Assembly: GCA_016710235.1 (NCBI GenBank)
Contig: JADJLG010000001.1
Location: 372,001 to 436,000, forward strand
Direction of reading: 5' to 3'
Length of the DNA: 64,000 nt
Source of the DNA: Saprospiraceae bacterium
GTDB taxonomy: Bacteria; Bacteroidota; Bacteroidia; Chitinophagales; Saprospiraceae
Position numbers and translations under genes: made by a program. Positions 1-8,198 of this stretch are shown piece by piece. Position 1 is the stretch's first letter; the number at the start of each line of letters is the position of its first letter. The notes under the pieces are model-generated. The model searched no databases, was not told where the DNA came from, and was given only the letters and a program-made list of their open reading frames with translations.

Positions 1-717
1 CGGATCTTAGATAAGTTCACAGAGCTTACAGCAGAGCTTACAGCAGAGCTTACAGCAGAGCTTACAGCTCGTAAAAAACAGTATAACTACTACCGCGATC
101 AATTGTTGAGTTTTGAAGTCGGTGAAGTGGAATGGAAAACGTTGGGGGATTTAACTTCTCTGATAACAAAGGGCACCACACCAAAGAAATATGCTGATAA
201 TGGAATTGCATTTATTAAAACCGAAGCCTTCGATGGTAAATACATTAATCCACTCAAATTATCATTTATTGATGAAGAAACCCACACAAAAGAGTTGAAG
301 AGATCAATTTTAGATCGCAATGATATTTTGATTACGATTGCAGGTGCAACAATCGGTAAATGTGCGATTGTGCCAAAAGAAGTTTTACCTGCAAATACAA
401 ATCAAGCTTTAGCAATAATCAGATTGAAAGAAGATGTAAATGTTAAGTATGTATTTCACTTGATAAGATCCAATTATTTGAAGAAGTACATTGAACAAAA
501 TATCAAAGGTTCTGCTCAACCAAATTTAAACTTAGAGCAACTAAATAATTTTTACATTCCATATCCCTCACCCGAAGAACAATCCCGTATCGTCTCTATC
601 CTCGACAAATTCGACACACTTACTACTTCAATCAGCGAAGGTCTGCCAAAAGAAATTGAGTTCAGAAAAAAGCAGTATGAATATTACCGGGATTTATTGC
701 TAACATTTAACCCTTGA
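1..717 (+). CDS. hsdS: Type I restriction-modification specificity subunit HsdS, 3' part
   Basis: The frame is open at the left edge, so only the C-terminal half is present. HsdS gives sequence specificity to the HsdM/HsdR complex through two target recognition domains joined by conserved helices. The window starts in the central helix (ILDKF..., then repeated ELTA, then RKKQYNYYRDQLL). The second recognition domain follows (WKTLGDLTSLITKGTTP, ending near PNLNLEQLNNFYIPYP), and a C-terminal copy of the helix (ILDKFDTL...FRKKQYEYYRDLLL) mirrors the central one, as expected from HsdS pseudo-symmetry. A TTG at 103 could be mistaken for a start, but coding clearly continues upstream. The stop overlaps the region before the next gene, so the cluster is probably one operon. 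hsdM is not in the window and is expected to the left. Confidence 0.93.
   Translation, partial: RILDKFTELTAELTAELTAELTARKKQYNYYRDQLLSFEVGEVEWKTLGDLTSLITKGTTPKKYADNGIAFIKTEAFDGKYINPLKLSFIDEETHTKELKRSILDRNDILITIAGATIGKCAIVPKEVLPANTNQALAIIRLKEDVNVKYVFHLIRSNYLKKYIEQNIKGSAQPNLNLEQLNNFYIPYPSPEEQSRIVSILDKFDTLTTSISEGLPKEIEFRKKQYEYYRDLLLTFNP
22..69 (+). repeat. Four in-frame 12-bp repeats in hsdS (TAEL-type spacer)
   Basis: The unit gagcttacagca occurs four times in tandem (the last ends gct) and encodes ELTA four times in the central HsdS helix. In the EcoR124 family, two versus three TAEL repeats at this place change the spacer between the two half-sites of the target. Four copies would imply a longer helix. 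Because the unit is a multiple of three, slippage would change the copy number without breaking the frame. The repeat is seen directly; its effect on specificity is inferred from EcoR124. Confidence 0.93.
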
Positions 718-722
718 CAATT

Positions 723-1709
723 ATGAATAGCGACATATTGATATACCAAAATCAAGAAGGCAATATCAAAATTGATGTGCGTTTGGAAGAAGAAACCGTT
801 TGGCTTACACAAGAGCAAATGGCAACCTTGTTTGGCAAAGCCAAATCAACTATTAACGAACATATAAAGAATGTGTATGAAGAAAATGAACTTGAAAAAG
901 TAAACACCTTGCACAAATTCGGAAATTCCGAATTTCAGCAAAAAGCCCCAAATTACTACAATTTAGATGTGATTATTTCTGTTGGTTATCGGGTAAAATC
1001 AGTGCAAGGCACGCAGTTTCGCATTTGGGCAACTCAAAGGCTAAAAGAATATATTGTAAAAGGGTTCGCTTTAAATGACGAACGTTTCAAAAAAGGCAAT
1101 TCGATGAACTATTTTGCCGAATTGCAGGAACGTATTCGTGAAATACGCTTGAGCGAACGTTTTTTCTATCAAAAAATAAAAGACATCTATACAACCAGTA
1201 TTGATTACAACCCCAAAGACGAAAAAACACTAGCTTTCTTTAAAACCGTGCAAAACAAATTGCTTTGGGCTATTAGTAGCAACACCGCAGCCGAATTGGT
1301 GTATCGCAGAGTAGATGCATCTTTGCCTTTATTGGGAATGTTGTCATTTGACAAAAAGAATCAAACAATAATTAACAAAGCAGATGTAAGTATTGCCAAA
1401 AATTATTTGAACGAAGAAGAGATGCGCTTGCTTGGGTTATTGGTAGAACAATACCTTGCTTTTGCCGAAACAATGGCGCAACAGCAAACTACCATGTATA
1501 TGAAAGATTGGATTCAGCGTTTAGATAGCATTTTGCAGCTCAACGGTAGAGAATTGCTTACACACGCAGGAAAAATAAGCCATGAATTGGCGGTGGAGAA
1601 ATCGGAACAAGAATTAGAAAAATACCGAATAGCACAAAAAGAAATTGAAAAAGAACAAAGCTTAAAAGAATTGGAAGCCGACATAAAAAAATTAAAAAAG
1701 AAGAAATAG
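723..1709 (+). CDS. RhuM family protein (first copy)
   Basis: This 328-residue protein belongs to the RhuM family, named after a Salmonella pathogenicity-island gene; its biochemical role is not established. The N-terminus has a helix-turn-helix-like stretch (WLTQEQMATLFGKAKSTINEHI, residues about 27-48). It is followed by the family core (GYRVKSVQGTQFRIWATQRL and KEYIVKGFALNDERF) and a helical, lysine-rich C-terminus that is probably coiled coil. ATG 723 is preferred over a TTG at 714 that overlaps the hsdS stop. It lies between hsdS and hsdR, a recurrent place for this family in type I restriction loci, so a defence-associated or regulatory role is likely but unproven. It is homologous along its length to the gene at 4850. 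Confidence 0.88.
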   Translation: MNSDILIYQNQEGNIKIDVRLEEETVWLTQEQMATLFGKAKSTINEHIKNVYEENELEKVNTLHKFGNSEFQQKAPNYYNLDVIISVGYRVKSVQGTQFRIWATQRLKEYIVKGFALNDERFKKGNSMNYFAELQERIREIRLSERFFYQKIKDIYTTSIDYNPKDEKTLAFFKTVQNKLLWAISSNTAAELVYRRVDASLPLLGMLSFDKKNQTIINKADVSIAKNYLNEEEMRLLGLLVEQYLAFAETMAQQQTTMYMKDWIQRLDSILQLNGRELLTHAGKISHELAVEKSEQELEKYRIAQKEIEKEQSLKELEADIKKLKKKK

Positions 1710-1713
1710 CACT

Positions 1714-4700
1714 ATGTACAAAACCATAGCAGAATCAAACAACTTTATTGTACTGGATAAATTCACCAAGTATTTTGAAGTGAATGAGGCTCCGACTGTT
1801 TACCAAACAGAGGCAGCATTGGAGAAGGAATTAATTCAAGACTTAATCAATCAAGGTTATGAAAACCCTAAGTACTTAAATACGCAAGAAGCTATGTTAG
1901 CGAATGTAAGAGTGCAACTTCAATCGCTTAACGATGTAGTGTTTTCGGATGCTGAGTGGGTTCGTTTTGTAGAAGAATATTTAGACAAGCCAAGTGATAA
2001 CCTTGTAGAGAAAACAAGAAAAATACACGACAACTACATTTATGATTTCGTGTTTGATGATGGGCATATTCAAAATATTTACTTGGTTGATAAAAAAAAT
2101 ATCACACGAAATAAAGTACAGGTAATTACACAATTTGAGCAAAAGGGAGCACATGCAAATCGTTATGATGTTAGCATATTAGTGAATGGCTTACCTCTAG
2201 TGCAAGTAGAGCTTAAAAAACGAGGAGTTGCTATACGAGAGGCTTTTAATCAGGTACATCGTTATTCCAAAGAAAGTTATAATAGCAAAAATTCACTCTA
2301 CAAGTACATACAGATTTTTGTCATTTCAAATGGAACTGATAGTCGCTATTTTGCCAACACTGTTGAAAGAAATAAAAACAGCTTTGACTTTACCATGAAC
2401 TGGGCAAAGGCTGACAATACATTAATCAAAGACTTAAAAGATTTTACGGCAACGTTCTTCCAAAAACATACTTTACTAAATGTTTTACTTACCTATTCTG
2501 TTTTTGATACGAGTGATACACTGCTTGTCATGAGACCTTATCAGATTGCTGCAACAGAACGCATGTTATGGAAAATAAAAAGTTCCTATGAAGCAAAGAA
2601 ATGGACAACAATAGACGGTGGTGGTTATGTTTGGCACACCACAGGATCAGGCAAAACCCTTACCAGTTTCAAAGCAGCGCGTTTAGCAACTCAATTGGAC
2701 TTTATTGATAAAGTATTCTTTGTCGTTGACCGTAAGGACCTGGACTTTCAAACGATGAAAGAATATCAACGTTTCTCTCCTGATAGTGTAAACGGTTCTG
2801 ATAGCACAACAGGTTTAAAGAGAAATATTGAAAAGGAGGATAATAAGATTATTGTAACAACAATACAGAAACTAAATAACCTCATGAAAAGTGAGGTTGA
2901 TTTAGCGATATATCAAAAGCAAGTAGTTTTCATTTTTGACGAATGCCACCGTTCACAATTTGGAGAAGCACAAAAGAATCTGCAAAAGAAATTCAAGAAG
3001 TATTATCAATTCGGTTTTACTGGCACACCAATCTTTCCACAAAATGCTTTAGGTGCAGAAACAACAGCAAGTGTATTTGGCCGTGAGTTGCACTCTTATG
3101 TAATTACGGATGCCATTAGAGATGAAAAAGTTCTGAAATTTAAGGTTGACTATAATGATGTAAGACCCCAATTTAAGAGCATAGAAACAGAAATAGATGA
3201 AAAAAAGCTAAGTGCTGCTGAAAACAAAAAGGCATTGCTTCATCCTGCAAGAATAAATGAAATATCACAATACATTTTACAAAATTTCAGGATAAAAACC
3301 CACAGGAATCAAGGAAGCAACAAAGGCTTTAATGCCATGTTTGCGGTAAGCAGTGTTGATGCCGCTAAGCTCTATTATGAAGAATTGAATAAGCTGCAAA
3401 AAGAAAATGATAGACCTTTAAAGATTGCTACTATATTCTCCTTTGCAGCCAATGAAGAACAAAGTGCAATGGGTGAAATAGTGGATGAAAATTTTGAGCC
3501 ATCTGCAATGGATAGCAGTTCTAAAGAGTTTTTGACTAAAGCTATCAATGACTACAATGTAATGTTCAAAACCAGTTATGGAGTTGACAGCAATGAGTTT
3601 CAGAATTACTACCGTGACCTTGCCAAACGGGTAAAGAACAAAGAGATTGATTTAATCATAATAGTAGGAATGTTTCTGACTGGCTTTGATGCACCGACAT
3701 TAAACACATTGTTCGTTGACAAGAATTTGCGTTATCATGGTTTAATTCAAGCCTTTTCGCGCACCAATCGAATAGCAGTAAATAAAAGGTTTGGGAATAT
3801 TATAACTTTCCGCAATTTAGAGCAAGCTACAATAGATGCTATAACACTCTTTGGCGATAAAAATACAAAGAACGTGGTTCTTGAAAAGAGCTACAAAGAA
3901 TATTTGGAAGGCTTTACAGACATTCTAACAGGAGATGCACGCAGAGGATATGTTGAGATAGTAAAAGAGTTAAACGAGAAATTTCCTTACCCTGACGAAA
4001 TCGTAAAAGAAAAGGACAAGAAGGAATTTGCCAAAGTTTTCGGGGAATATTTGAGGGTAGAAAACATACTCCAGTACTACGATGAATTTAACTACCTCAA
4101 AGCACTTCAAGGCATTGACATAAACAATCCCGATGCAGTTGAAGAATTTAAAAAAGCTCATTTTGTAACGGATGAGGATATTGCTGCAATGCAAAAAATT
4201 GAATTGCTAAAAGAAAGGACAGTTCAGGATTACCGTTCTACTTACAATGACATACGAGACTGGTTAAGACGAGAGAAAAATGGGAAAGAATCTGAAGAAT
4301 CAACGATTGATTGGGATGATGTAGTTTTTGAAGTTGACTTACTAAAATCACAAGAGATAAACCTTGACTACATTCTTGAATTGATTTTTGAGCATAACAA
4401 GAAAACAAAAGACAAAGACACTTTAATTTCTGAAATTCGCAGAGTTATCCGTGCAAGCGTTGGGAACAGAGCAAAAGAAAGTTTGGTTGTTGATTTCATC
4501 AATGAGACCGACCTTGACACACTTCAAGACAAAGCGAATGTTATAGATTCATTTTTTCAATTTGCTCAAGCCAAACAGAAAGCAGAAGCATTGGAACTAA
4601 TCACAGAAGAAAATCTAAACATTGAAGAAGCAAAGCGTTACATAACAACTTCATTAAAACGAGAATATGCCAGTGAAAACGGAACAGAACTCAATGCACT

Positions 4701-4812
4701 TTTACCGAAAATGAGTCCGTTAAATCCCCAGTATTTGACCAAAAAGCAGAGTGTTTTTCAAAAACTAGTTGCGTTTATAGAGAAGTTTAAGGGAGTAGGT
4801 GGGCAACTTTAA
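1714..4812 (+). CDS. hsdR: Type I restriction endonuclease subunit R (HsdR)
   Basis: This 1032-residue motor-nuclease subunit translocates DNA with ATP and cuts it away from the target. The N-terminal nuclease has the PD-(D/E)xK residues D152 and E166-x-K168, followed by a QxxxY motif (Q180, Y184), a spacing close to that of EcoR124I HsdR. The helicase part has Walker A (TTGSGKT, K314), a DECH Walker B box (409-412), and TGTP motif III (436-439). A later motif (GMFLTGFDAPTLNTLFVDK...QAFSRTNR) completes the second RecA-like lobe. The C-terminal third is helical and is expected to bind the methylase core. No frameshift or missing catalytic residue is seen, so the subunit looks functional. ATG is 4 bp after the stop of the first rhuM-like gene. 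Confidence 0.97.
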   Translation: MYKTIAESNNFIVLDKFTKYFEVNEAPTVYQTEAALEKELIQDLINQGYENPKYLNTQEAMLANVRVQLQSLNDVVFSDAEWVRFVEEYLDKPSDNLVEKTRKIHDNYIYDFVFDDGHIQNIYLVDKKNITRNKVQVITQFEQKGAHANRYDVSILVNGLPLVQVELKKRGVAIREAFNQVHRYSKESYNSKNSLYKYIQIFVISNGTDSRYFANTVERNKNSFDFTMNWAKADNTLIKDLKDFTATFFQKHTLLNVLLTYSVFDTSDTLLVMRPYQIAATERMLWKIKSSYEAKKWTTIDGGGYVWHTTGSGKTLTSFKAARLATQLDFIDKVFFVVDRKDLDFQTMKEYQRFSPDSVNGSDSTTGLKRNIEKEDNKIIVTTIQKLNNLMKSEVDLAIYQKQVVFIFDECHRSQFGEAQKNLQKKFKKYYQFGFTGTPIFPQNALGAETTASVFGRELHSYVITDAIRDEKVLKFKVDYNDVRPQFKSIETEIDEKKLSAAENKKALLHPARINEISQYILQNFRIKTHRNQGSNKGFNAMFAVSSVDAAKLYYEELNKLQKENDRPLKIATIFSFAANEEQSAMGEIVDENFEPSAMDSSSKEFLTKAINDYNVMFKTSYGVDSNEFQNYYRDLAKRVKNKEIDLIIIVGMFLTGFDAPTLNTLFVDKNLRYHGLIQAFSRTNRIAVNKRFGNIITFRNLEQATIDAITLFGDKNTKNVVLEKSYKEYLEGFTDILTGDARRGYVEIVKELNEKFPYPDEIVKEKDKKEFAKVFGEYLRVENILQYYDEFNYLKALQGIDINNPDAVEEFKKAHFVTDEDIAAMQKIELLKERTVQDYRSTYNDIRDWLRREKNGKESEESTIDWDDVVFEVDLLKSQEINLDYILELIFEHNKKTKDKDTLISEIRRVIRASVGNRAKESLVVDFINETDLDTLQDKANVIDSFFQFAQAKQKAEALELITEENLNIEEAKRYITTSLKREYASENGTELNALLPKMSPLNPQYLTKKQSVFQKLVAFIEKFKGVGGQL

Positions 4813-4849
4813 AAGACATAGCGGATAAAGCGAAAATCATATTTTAATT

Positions 4850-5875
4850 ATGGCAGAAAAAAATCAAAACAACGACATCATATTTTACACCACCCCAACG
4901 GGTAATGTGAAAATAGAAGTAGTTTTCAACAACGAAACCTTCTGGCTTACACAAAAAGCAATGTCAGAACTATTTGGGGTAAAAGTGCCGGCCATTAGCA
5001 AGCACTTAACCAATATTTTTGAAACCAACGAGTTAGAGGAAAATTCAGTTATTTCCATTTTGGAAACAACTGCCACCGATGGCAAAAACTACAAAACATC
5101 CTATTACAGCTTAGATGCCATTATAGCCGTAGGCTACAGGGTAAATTCCATCAATGCCACCCAGTTCCGTATTTGGGCTACCAAAACCCTTAGAGAGTTC
5201 ATTATTAAAGGCTTTGTGTTAGACGATGAACGCCTCAAACAAGGCAAACGCTTTGGCAAAGATTATTTTGATGAACTCTTAGAACGCATCAGGGAAATAA
5301 GAGCCAGTGAAAGACGCTTTTACCTCAAAATTACGGACATATACGAGCAATGCAGCATTGACTATAATAAAGAGGCAGAAATTACACAGAAGTTCTTTAA
5401 AACGGTTCAAAATAAATTGCACTGGGCTATTACAGGCAAAACAGCAGCCGAACTAATAGCACAAAGAGCCGATGCCAGTAAACCCAATATGGGTTTAACC
5501 ACTTGGAAAAATGCACCCACTGGCAAAGTATTGAAAGGCGATATAGGCACAGCAAAAAACTATATGCGGGAAAAAGAAATCAAAGAGTTGGAACGTATTG
5601 TTACAATGTATTTGGATTTTGCCGAACTGCAAGCCGAAAGACAAATACCAATGAAGATGGCAGACTGGGTAACAAGGTTAGATGCCTTCTTGCAATTCAA
5701 CGAATATCAAATACTAAAGGATGCAGGAAAAGTAAGCCACGAAGTAGCAATGAAATTGGTAGAGAAAGAGTATGCGAAATTTAGGGTAATACAAGACCAA
5801 AACTTTGTAAGTGATTTTGAAAATGAAGTAAAAAAAATAACTAAACCCACCAAATCCGATAAAAAGAAAAAGTAG
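4850..5875 (+). CDS. RhuM family protein (second copy)
   Basis: This 341-residue protein is a paralogue of the gene at 723. It has the same N-terminal pattern (ETFWLTQKAMSELFG, then a recognition-helix-like AISKHLTNIFETNEL) and the same core (GYRVNSINATQFRIWATKTL, IIKGFVLDDERL). The C-terminal part (TAAELIAQRADASKPNMGL, then KEYAKFRVIQDQ and a lysine-rich tail) also matches. It begins 37 bp after hsdR and probably belongs to the same transcript. Two rhuM-like genes bracketing hsdR suggest either duplication or independent recruitment; the sequences have diverged enough that recent duplication is unlikely. Function is unknown. The N-terminal HTH-like segment makes DNA binding possible, but this is inference. 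Confidence 0.87.
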   Translation: MAEKNQNNDIIFYTTPTGNVKIEVVFNNETFWLTQKAMSELFGVKVPAISKHLTNIFETNELEENSVISILETTATDGKNYKTSYYSLDAIIAVGYRVNSINATQFRIWATKTLREFIIKGFVLDDERLKQGKRFGKDYFDELLERIREIRASERRFYLKITDIYEQCSIDYNKEAEITQKFFKTVQNKLHWAITGKTAAELIAQRADASKPNMGLTTWKNAPTGKVLKGDIGTAKNYMREKEIKELERIVTMYLDFAELQAERQIPMKMADWVTRLDAFLQFNEYQILKDAGKVSHEVAMKLVEKEYAKFRVIQDQNFVSDFENEVKKITKPTKSDKKKK

Positions 5876-5880
5876 AAGCG

Positions 5881-6414
5881 ATGCAAAACTTACTGCTAAA
5901 TATAATCCCATTCAGCACACCTGTAAATGAAATTACATTACCCTTTTCTGTTGGTAAGCAGCAGGGTTTTTATGGCTTGTATTTAGATGATGAAGTAAAA
6001 TAGTTGGTTGGTGATAAAATGACCAAACTGGAATACCTTGAAAACAAGTGGATATACACCGATTTTGGCTCACCAAAAGAAAATTCATTTCTGCTAACTA
6101 TTGATATTGAAAAACACCCAAAACTGGCACTGCATTATTTCAAGCATTTAATATATACCTATTTCCGCAATGATGTTGCTCACATCAAGCAAAGAAACTT
6201 TACAGATGATATAGAAGTATGGTTTTTGAATACAGAAGAACAAAGAGCTGAGTATTATTTATACGACAAATTCACTTTAAATGTTAACCATTGCAATGTA
6301 ACCGAAGGATTTGAATTAGTAGTTTCTTATGATGACACTTCAAGAGTAAGCACAACGAACAACAAAACCAAACATACCAAGCACCATGCTTGCTGCCTTC
6401 TTATCAAACCATAG
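5881..6414 (+). pseudogene. Decayed defence-island gene fragment, in-frame amber and lost 3' end
   Basis: A 40-codon frame begins at ATG 5881, just after the second rhuM-like gene, and stops at TAG 6001-6003. The same reading frame then continues without a gap (LVGDKMTKLEYLENKWIYTD...) to about 6350. After VSYDDTSRVS it turns into low-complexity sequence (TTNNKTKHTKHHACC) and ends at 6414. This is most simply one gene with a nonsense codon and a truncated 3' end. The recognisable part is about 155 residues of alternating strands and helices. Its style (FTDDIEVWFLN..., YDKFTLNVNH..., FELVVSYDDTS) reminds me of the N-domain of long prokaryotic Argonautes from Bacteroidota, but I cannot confirm that. 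Alternatively, the short downstream frame (ATG 6019) could be an expressed small protein. Confidence 0.45.
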
Positions 6415-6645
6415 TATCTCTCTTCAAGCCTGAGATAATATTTTGTGCTTTGATTGTAGCATCTCAACAGTTCCATACATCTTCCTGCTTGAACGATATA
6501 TGGCAGCCTCCAAAAGTTTAGTAGGCTTTTATTTTCAGCTTACTTATCACTGATTTTTCACTTTATTTATACTAATTGTTTAGCGGGCAATCAATTGCTT
6601 GCAAAGCTAATTTGCTTGCTGCATTTCATTTAAAAATACTATTCA

Positions 6646-8187
6646 ATGAAAAATATTTTATTGTCATTGGCAATATTTTCGTCTTTCTTCTTTAGTTGTC
6701 ATTCACATTCTCATAATACACAAGGTGGTCATTCACACGATGAGCATGGAAATCATATTGAACCAACTGAAAATAAACCGGAAGCACTTGTGTACACTAT
6801 CTACACTGAGAAAACTGAACTTTTCCTGGAACATAAACCATTAATAGCAGGTCAGGAATGTAGATTTGCCGCACACTTTACTGCATTGGGTGAATTATTC
6901 ACTGCTGTGGATGAAGGTACGATCACACTCACATTGAGTGGACCAAATGGTTCGCAAAGCATTGTTTCAAACAAACCTGAAGTTCCGGGAATTTTTCGAT
7001 TGCGTCTGACACCGGAAAAGATAGGTATATACAGTTTGGTATTTGACATAAAAACGCCTTCTTACACAGATAAAATCACGATTCAAAAGGTCGAGGTATT
7101 TCAGGATGAAAAAAAAGCTATCGAAAAGCAAGAGCCGGCAGCTTCAGGAGGCTCTGAAATATCATACCTGAAAGAACAAGCTTGGAAAGTCGAATTCGCA
7201 AATGCTCCTGCTAAAGTGCAAGCTTTCTCGGAAGTTGTTCGCACCAGTGGTCAGATCATGGCGTCACCTGCTGATGAAGCACTATTGACAGCACAAATCA
7301 GTGGCATCGTTTCTTTTGTCAGTAGAAATTTGGTACCCGGGAGCAATATCAAGCAAGGCACGACTCTTTTTTCTGTCAAAAACAATGAAGTGGTTCAGAG
7401 CAATTTGGGTTCAGCATTACAGCAAGCCGAACAAGCATTGGCAACTGCTAAAGCACAGTATGTCAGGGCGAGTGAACTCGTAAAGGACAGGATCATATCT
7501 GAAAAAGAGTTTTTAGAAACCAAGCTGCGTTATGAAAATGCCCAAACTCAACTGGAGAATGCCGCTGTGACAAAAAGCTTTAACCAAACCAAGAGAAGTG
7601 CAGTTGCTCCAATCAGCGGCTTTTTAAAAAATGTGCTGGTCGAAAATGGTCAATTTGTAAACGCAGGCCAAACTCTAGCAATCATTTCCAAAAGCAAAAG
7701 ACTCCTGCTGAGGGCAGATGTTTCGCAACTTTATTTCTCAAAATTAAGCAGTTTCAGCTCGGCCAATTTTAAAACAGTGGATGCAGGGCAAGTTTTTAGT
7801 ACCCGAAACTTAAATGGACGGATCGTATCCACCGGAAAATCAGCAGATGCCGGTTCACCATTCATTCCCATATTTATTGAGATTGACAATGTAGGAAATT
7901 TCATCCCGGGCTCAGCGGTCGAGGTATTCCTTCAATCCACAAGCAAACCGGCATTGGTCATCCCAGTTTCGGCATTGATGGAAGAGCAGGGAATATTTTA
8001 TGTATATGTCCAAGTTGAAGGCGAAAGCTTTCAAAAAAGGGAACTCAAACTAGGTGCCTCAGATGGATTGAACGTTCAAGTGTTTTCAGGTATAACTGAG
8101 GGTGAACGCGTGGTTACCAAAGGTGCTTATCAAATCAAATTGTCCACAGCTTCAGGTACCATGCCTGCGCATGGTCATGAACATTAA
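6646..8187 (+). CDS. Heavy-metal RND efflux periplasmic adaptor lipoprotein (CusB/CzcB-like)
   Basis: This 513-residue protein is the membrane-fusion subunit expected to link the pump encoded just downstream to an outer-membrane channel. A lipoprotein signal ends at Cys18 (FFFSC). A histidine-rich segment (residues 19-37, HSHSH and GHSHDEHGNH) and a final HGHEH probably bind metal. Residues about 47-155 form an extra N-terminal beta domain. They are followed by the barrel-sandwich half (SGIVSFVSRNLVPGSNIKQG), a coiled-coil hairpin (about 250-310), the second half (APISGFLKNVLVENGQFVNA) and the beta-barrel/membrane-proximal region. The pump gene starts 11 bp after this stop, so they are co-transcribed. 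Substrate (Cu, Zn, Co or Cd) cannot be decided from this gene alone. Confidence 0.93.
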   Translation: MKNILLSLAIFSSFFFSCHSHSHNTQGGHSHDEHGNHIEPTENKPEALVYTIYTEKTELFLEHKPLIAGQECRFAAHFTALGELFTAVDEGTITLTLSGPNGSQSIVSNKPEVPGIFRLRLTPEKIGIYSLVFDIKTPSYTDKITIQKVEVFQDEKKAIEKQEPAASGGSEISYLKEQAWKVEFANAPAKVQAFSEVVRTSGQIMASPADEALLTAQISGIVSFVSRNLVPGSNIKQGTTLFSVKNNEVVQSNLGSALQQAEQALATAKAQYVRASELVKDRIISEKEFLETKLRYENAQTQLENAAVTKSFNQTKRSAVAPISGFLKNVLVENGQFVNAGQTLAIISKSKRLLLRADVSQLYFSKLSSFSSANFKTVDAGQVFSTRNLNGRIVSTGKSADAGSPFIPIFIEIDNVGNFIPGSAVEVFLQSTSKPALVIPVSALMEEQGIFYVYVQVEGESFQKRELKLGASDGLNVQVFSGITEGERVVTKGAYQIKLSTASGTMPAHGHEH

Positions 8188-8198
8188 TCCCGCAAACT

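Noticed and set aside
22..69. Short direct repeats considered as a CRISPR fragment
   Set aside because: The units are in-frame 12-mers without spacers, inside hsdS.
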